DNA of 18,031 nucleotides from JAIOHN01 sp038258185 (GTDB taxonomy: Bacteria; Chloroflexota; Anaerolineae; Aggregatilineales; Phototrophicaceae), in assembly GCA_038258185.1 (NCBI GenBank), contig JBBSQD010000119.1, positions 1-18,031 of the forward strand. The letters are read 5' to 3'. The notes below the pieces were generated by a model. That model did not search any database. It saw nothing but the letters and a program-made list of their open reading frames with translations, and was not told where the DNA came from. This document shows positions 14,365-18,031 of the stretch, piece after piece (position 1 is the first letter of the stretch; each line of letters starts with the position of its first letter). The translations under genes were made by a program, and so were the position numbers.

Positions 14365-16146
14365 TTAGCTATACAATTTCTGATAAACACCGGGTATATC
14401 CAGCAGTTCGTTATGGGTGCCACTTTCGACGATGCGGCCTTTTTCCATCACAAAGATGCGATCCGCATTCTCAATGGTGGACAACCGATGTGCGATGATA
14501 AATGTCGTTCGGCCTTCCATCAGCCGCTCTAACGCCTGCTGAATCAGCTTTTCCGACTGGGTATCCAGCGCTGAAGTCGCCTCATCCAGAATCAGAATCT
14601 TGGGGTTCTTCAAAAACGCCCGGGCGATGGTGATGCGCTGCCGCTGCCCACCGGATAGAAACAGGCCGTTTTCGCCCACTTCCGTGCCGAACCCTTTGGA
14701 CAGATGCCGGATAAAGTCATAGGCATTCGCTGCTTTGGCTGCCGCGACAATCTCATCATCGGAGGCATTCGGGTTACCATAATGGATGTTATCCCAGACG
14801 CTGCCACTGAACAGAATCGGATTTTGCAGCACCATGCCGACATGCCGCCGCAGTGATTGCAGCGTGAGATCGCGCACGTCATAGTTATCAATCAATACTT
14901 TGCCGCTGTCCACATCATAGAAACGCGGAATCAGGCTGACGATGGTACTTTTACCGCTGCCGCTGGGGCCGACCAAGGCGACCTTCTGACCGGGCTTGAC
15001 GGTAAAGCTGATATCACGCAGCACCGGCCCCGACTCGGCATCTTCAACATCGGGGTAGGCGAAGTCCACATGCGAAAACTGAACTTCGCCTTCAATCGTC
15101 TTTAATTGGATGGCATTCGGCTTGTCGCGAATGTCCGGCTTTTCGTCCATGATCTCGAAGACGCGATCCACCGCCGCCATCGAATTGGCGAACACCAGAT
15201 TCAACTGCGAGAACCGTTGCAGTGGGGTATACAGTGGCGTGAGATACATATTGACCGCGACCAGTTCACCGACGGTCAATTCGCCCATGATGACTTTATA
15301 GCCACCGTAAATCATCACGATAAGCGGTGCCAGATTAACAATCACACCCGTCACGGTGACGTTGACACTTTGCAGGAAAACGCGGCGCATGCTGGTATTC
15401 AGCAGCTTGCGCGATTCCTGATGAAAATCCAGTTCTTCACTTTTTTCCCGATTGAAGGCATGCACAACCCGATTGCCGGCGATCTTCTCCTGAAGGTTGC
15501 CGGACATAATCGCGATTTCCTGCTGCACCTGATAACTGCTCTGTTTCATCTCCGCCTGTGAGCGACGGAAGTAATACAGATAGGGCGGGAAGGTGACCAG
15601 CGCTGCCAGTGTGATACTGCCATCAATCTGCAGCAGAAAATAAATAATCAGCACCAGCGCCACCAGATCCATCCAGATATCGGTTAACGCGCTGCCGATC
15701 AGATTCTGCGCCAGTTCAATATCGCCAATCAGGCGCGAGACGATGCTGCCGGATTTATTGCGATCAAAAAATGAGGCCGACATCCGTAAAATTTTATAAT
15801 ACAGGTCATGCCGCAGGTCAAAGATCGAGCGCTGGCTGGCCTTGCCGGCATAATAATGCCGCATGTAGGTGAACGGCATCCACACGACCACAAAGATCAC
15901 CATCAGCCCGCCGATCAACATCAGCAGTTCCTGCAACTTCTGATCGGTGGTCAGGTTCGCATTCAGGAACACATCATCCAGTAGATGCCGGGTGGCCTGC
16001 GGCACCAGCAGAGGCACCGTAAATTTGACGATACCGCCAATACTGGCATAGACCACAAAATGTTTATAAGGGGCGACATAACGGATAAAACGGGTGAAAT
16101 TACTGGGGGTACGTTCGGGAGGCTCAGATTCGATTTTGGTCATCAT
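14365..16146 (-). CDS. ABC half-transporter, type I exporter (MsbA/multidrug-like)
   Basis: 593 residues with a fused transmembrane domain (about 25-320, six hydrophobic segments, with the FFDRNKSGSIVSRL intracellular-loop motif at 127-140) and an ATPase domain (about 350-593). ATPase motifs are Walker A GPSGSGKST (393-401), Q-loop LQNPILFSGSV (440-450), signature LSGGQRQR (497-504), Walker B ILILDEATSALD (517-528) and H-loop AHRLST (552-557). It would homodimerise and export lipids, drugs or a peptide; nothing nearby narrows this. The gene starts with two ATG codons in a row (16146 and 16143) and has no strong ribosome-binding site. A good promoter lies upstream and no same-strand partner gene is adjacent, so it is probably monocistronic. 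Confidence 0.93.
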   Translation of the reverse strand: MMTKIESEPPERTPSNFTRFIRYVAPYKHFVVYASIGGIVKFTVPLLVPQATRHLLDDVFLNANLTTDQKLQELLMLIGGLMVIFVVVWMPFTYMRHYYAGKASQRSIFDLRHDLYYKILRMSASFFDRNKSGSIVSRLIGDIELAQNLIGSALTDIWMDLVALVLIIYFLLQIDGSITLAALVTFPPYLYYFRRSQAEMKQSSYQVQQEIAIMSGNLQEKIAGNRVVHAFNREKSEELDFHQESRKLLNTSMRRVFLQSVNVTVTGVIVNLAPLIVMIYGGYKVIMGELTVGELVAVNMYLTPLYTPLQRFSQLNLVFANSMAAVDRVFEIMDEKPDIRDKPNAIQLKTIEGEVQFSHVDFAYPDVEDAESGPVLRDISFTVKPGQKVALVGPSGSGKSTIVSLIPRFYDVDSGKVLIDNYDVRDLTLQSLRRHVGMVLQNPILFSGSVWDNIHYGNPNASDDEIVAAAKAANAYDFIRHLSKGFGTEVGENGLFLSGGQRQRITIARAFLKNPKILILDEATSALDTQSEKLIQQALERLMEGRTTFIIAHRLSTIENADRIFVMEKGRIVESGTHNELLDIPGVYQKLYS

Positions 16147-16186
16147 GAAATTGGGTGAAGAAATATTTATTTAGACAGATAGCTTA

Positions 16187-16215
16187 ATTATGGGTTAAGC
16201 CATCCGATGCGACAA
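16187..16215 (-). promoter_or_regulatory. Predicted sigma-70-type promoter of the ABC exporter gene
   Basis: On the minus strand TTGTCG (16215-16210) and CATAAT (16192-16187) are separated by exactly 17 bp, a good -35/-10 pair. Transcription would start near 16180, about 35 nt before the first ATG. Just outside it, a stem-loop TGCGCTGC-TCG-GCGGCGCA (16247-16265, one G-T pair) occupies the rest of the spacer; its role is unknown. Confidence 0.55.
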
Positions 16216-16294
16216 GTGCCACATTGGTTCTATCTGGTTTGGCTTGTGCGCTGCTCGGCGGCGCATGTTCTTGAAATCAGTTTTTATCCCATAG

Positions 16295-16323
16295 AAAAAA
16301 GGCCATCATGCATGGCCTTTTTT
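16295..16323. terminator. Bidirectional intrinsic terminator
   Basis: AAAAAAGGCCAT (16295-16306) and ATGGCCTTTTTT (16312-16323) form a 12-bp stem with a 5-nt loop. The A-run and T-run give each strand a U-tract after the GC stem. It ends the minus-strand sugar-binding-protein transcript (stop at 16410) and insulates the downstream exporter promoter. Confidence 0.9.
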
Positions 16324-16409
16324 CTTGTAGCTGTGTGCGTTAAAGAGGGAACCGCGTAAGGGCGAATATTATGTATTCGCCCAAACGAGAGCTGTTTGTA
16401 AAGTCAGGA

Positions 16410-17678
16410 TCAGCCGAGTTCGTCTTCCAGTCCGGCGATCATTTCATCAACGGCTTCTTCAACCGTCGCTTCGCCCACCAGCACACGCTGGAAGGCCGGT
16501 AACACCACATTGGCTGACCAGCCACTGTAACCGATAAAGTTCGGTTCTGCGCCACCCACGGCCAGTGTTTCAATGGCGGCCTGATAGAAGATATTTTCCG
16601 TGATACGCGGGTCTTCAGCAATAGCGGCAGATGCCGGGAAGTAGCCAGTTTCTTCGAGGAAGGCAATGGTCGGGTCTGTCTCACCCCAGAACTGAATCCA
16701 CTCAAACGCGGCGTCGATATTATCTTCTTTCATGATGCCGTTGTAGAGATAGCTCAGGCGGGCGATGAGGGCTTCTGGCCCAGCCGGACGGACAGCGGTC
16801 ATGAATTGCGAATCATCCGTTCCCAGTACATCCTGAATTTCCTTCAGTGAGCCGGTGTGATGCCAGATCATGCCGGTCTGACCCGTTTTGAAGCCTTCCA
16901 TCATCTGCCGGAAGCTGTCGCTGGGGGCGCTTTCCGGCACGACACCATGCTTGGTGTACAGGTCGGAATACCACTGAATGGCCTCAATCGCTTTGTCACG
17001 ATCAATCGCTGGCTCGCCATCCACGACAATCGGCGAGCCAAATGCTTCGATCACATCAATGATAAAGCCCTGACCACCGTCACCGCCGCGCATACCGAAA
17101 CCATAGCGACCGCGTTCCGGGTCGGTGATGGCAATCGCTGCTTCCACAAATTCCTGGAAATTGGTGGGCGGCCCTTCGATACCGGCTTCTTCAAACCAGT
17201 CAGTGCGATAGTACATCCAGTTCACAAACGTGAACGCCGGGATACCATAAATTTCACCATCGACGGTGATACCGTCCCAGCGGTTCTGCGGGAAGAATTC
17301 TTTCAGATCCCAGTTGTTGACACGTTCAGTAATGGGGATAAGTCCATCCATTGCGACCATATCCGGCAGACGCGCGACGCTGACCATCGTGGTATCAGGA
17401 CGGCTTTCAGCGATAACGGCCTGGGTGAACTTGGTCATGAAATCCGCATTCGGGATGTTTTCCTGAATCAGTTCGATATTCGGGTAAGCTCCATTAAACA
17501 TGGCGATTACGCGCTCCATGCCCTGAAACTCGACTTCGCTGGTGAAGTGATGCCAGTAATTGATGCTGGCGGTAAGGTCACTTTGCGCCATAGACTGCAA
17601 CGCACGCGGCAGCGCCAGACCCATCCCGCTTAAACCTGCTGCCTTTAAAAAGTCACGACGGTTCATTTTAAAAGTCAT
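16410..17678 (-). CDS. Extracellular solute-binding protein, family 1 (sugar ABC importer), Tat-secreted
   Basis: 422-residue binding protein of the maltose/multiple-sugar type. The N-terminus carries a twin-arginine signal, MNRRDFLKAAGLSGMGLALP (residues 5-24), with a likely cleavage after SMAQ. The mature part opens SINYWHHFTSEVEFQGMERV and contains a GIPAFTFVNWMYYRTDWFEE segment, both common in family 1. There is no lipobox cysteine, so it is not a lipoprotein. AGGAG lies 9 nt before ATG 17678; the internal ATG at residue 5 would also give a workable Tat signal. A MalG-like permease gene precedes it on the same strand, and the other permease and any enzymes lie beyond the window. The sugar is unknown. 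The gene ends at a bidirectional terminator, making it the last gene of its operon. Confidence 0.93.
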   Translation of the reverse strand: MTFKMNRRDFLKAAGLSGMGLALPRALQSMAQSDLTASINYWHHFTSEVEFQGMERVIAMFNGAYPNIELIQENIPNADFMTKFTQAVIAESRPDTTMVSVARLPDMVAMDGLIPITERVNNWDLKEFFPQNRWDGITVDGEIYGIPAFTFVNWMYYRTDWFEEAGIEGPPTNFQEFVEAAIAITDPERGRYGFGMRGGDGGQGFIIDVIEAFGSPIVVDGEPAIDRDKAIEAIQWYSDLYTKHGVVPESAPSDSFRQMMEGFKTGQTGMIWHHTGSLKEIQDVLGTDDSQFMTAVRPAGPEALIARLSYLYNGIMKEDNIDAAFEWIQFWGETDPTIAFLEETGYFPASAAIAEDPRITENIFYQAAIETLAVGGAEPNFIGYSGWSANVVLPAFQRVLVGEATVEEAVDEMIAGLEDELG

Positions 17679-17736
17679 CGAAAATTTCTCCTGTAAAAAA
17701 CACTTTGATCTATAAAAGGTCGATATTTTGAAATGC

Positions 17737-17765
17737 TTAATTTTTAGTCGATGCCATCACCTCCT
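17737..17765 (-). other. Full-consensus Shine-Dalgarno with a six-codon reading frame
   Basis: On the minus strand AGGAGGTGAT (17765-17756), a full match to the 16S anti-Shine-Dalgarno sequence, overlaps an ATG at 17757-17755 that opens MASTKN followed by TAA (17737). The spacing to this ATG (2 nt) is too short for efficient initiation. It may be a tiny leader peptide, a ribosome stand-by site for the binding-protein gene, or a remnant. Confidence 0.25.
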
Positions 17766-17794
17766 CAGATTGGATTTGGGATTGCGTTTCCGGA

Positions 17795-18031
17795 TCAGCC
17801 TTTGACCGCGCCGGATGTCAGCCCACGGACTAACGTTTGCTGGACAATCGAAAACAGGATAATCACCGGGATAATACTGATGATGCCCCCCGCACTGAAG
17901 CTCCCCCACGGAAGCTGAAATTCGCCGACCATCAATTGCAGGCCGACAGGCCACGTGCGCGACCCCTGGCTGGTCGTCAGCATGAGGGCGAACAGGAATT
18001 CGTTCCAGGCGGCAATGCCGATAAACACCGC
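17795..18031 (-). CDS. Sugar ABC importer permease (MalG-like), C-terminal part, cut by window edge
   Basis: The last 78 or so residues of an inner-membrane permease; the frame runs off the right edge. AVFIGIAAWNEFLFALMLTT is the conserved segment following the coupling helix in MalG/CUT1-type permeases, then a GLQLMVGEFQLPWG loop, a final membrane helix (IISIIPVIILFSIVQ) and the typical end QQTLVRGLTSGAVKG. It is the upstream neighbour of the family-1 binding-protein gene (116-bp gap), so both belong to one CUT1 sugar importer. Permease before binding protein is the less usual order. The GTG near 18028 is internal and not the real start. Confidence 0.92.
   Translation of the reverse strand, partial: AVFIGIAAWNEFLFALMLTTSQGSRTWPVGLQLMVGEFQLPWGSFSAGGIISIIPVIILFSIVQQTLVRGLTSGAVKG

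Noticed and set aside
15106..15561. 151-residue plus-strand open frame
   Set aside because: It is antisense to the exporter's transmembrane domain, with no domain pattern; shadow frame.
16857..17633. 258-residue plus-strand open frame
   Set aside because: It is entirely antisense to the Tat-secreted binding protein, whose motifs and signal are clear. The His-rich, low-pattern translation is typical of a shadow frame.
14365..17678. Exporter and the CUT1 binding protein forming one operon
   Set aside because: A strong bidirectional terminator (16295-16323) and a separate promoter (16187-16215) lie between them.
1..18031. CRISPR array, tandem repeats, IS ends, tRNA or rRNA
   Set aside because: Reading both strands showed no regularly spaced repeats, no transposase-like frame and no tRNA- or rRNA-like segment.

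Overview
The window most resembles a free-living, heterotrophic member of the Chloroflexota (Anaerolineae-like). This is inferred from the roughly 50% GC content, the many Opp-type and sugar-type ABC importers, a fused MFS/spermidine-synthase-like protein, and an N-terminal F-Y-x-N-P-N module on the secreted glycosidase that I associate with Chloroflexota surface proteins. No rRNA, tRNA, CRISPR array, insertion sequence or phage gene was seen. Coding density is high and most genes lie on the minus strand.

Layout. 1-131: the 3' end of an unidentified plus-strand gene. 187-2152 (minus): a two-gene unit with a fused membrane/spermidine-synthase-like protein followed by a YhhY/AaaT-like GNAT acetyltransferase. 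2412-8802 (minus): a complete Opp/Dpp-type ABC importer, transcribed as binding protein, permease B, permease C, ATPase D, ATPase F, with hairpins in two of its intergenic gaps. 8965-10053 (minus): a LacI-family regulator. 10146-12580 (plus, divergent from lacI): a PhyH-type Fe(II)/2-oxoglutarate dioxygenase that overlaps, by ATGA, a secreted GH30-like glycoside hydrolase, ending in a strong terminator. 12664-14145 (minus): a SulP anion transporter with a STAS domain and a structured leader. 14365-16146 (minus): an ABC half-exporter. 16410 to the right edge (minus): a Tat-secreted family-1 sugar-binding protein preceded by the 3' end of a MalG-like permease.

How it fits together. The central block (2412-12580) reads as one carbohydrate-use locus. 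The GH30-like enzyme would cut a polysaccharide or glycoside outside the cell, the Opp-type importer would take up the products, the LacI protein would sense them, and the dioxygenase would act on an unknown substrate in the cytosol. The clearest regulatory signal is a perfect 26-bp palindrome (10069-10094) between the divergent lacI and dioxygenase/GH30 genes. It is flanked by a consensus TATAAT box on each side and is built from four GTTC/GAAC quarter-sites. The combination of a PhyH dioxygenase translationally coupled to a secreted GH30-like enzyme under LacI control is the least familiar part of the window. The rest are recognisable families in ordinary arrangements.
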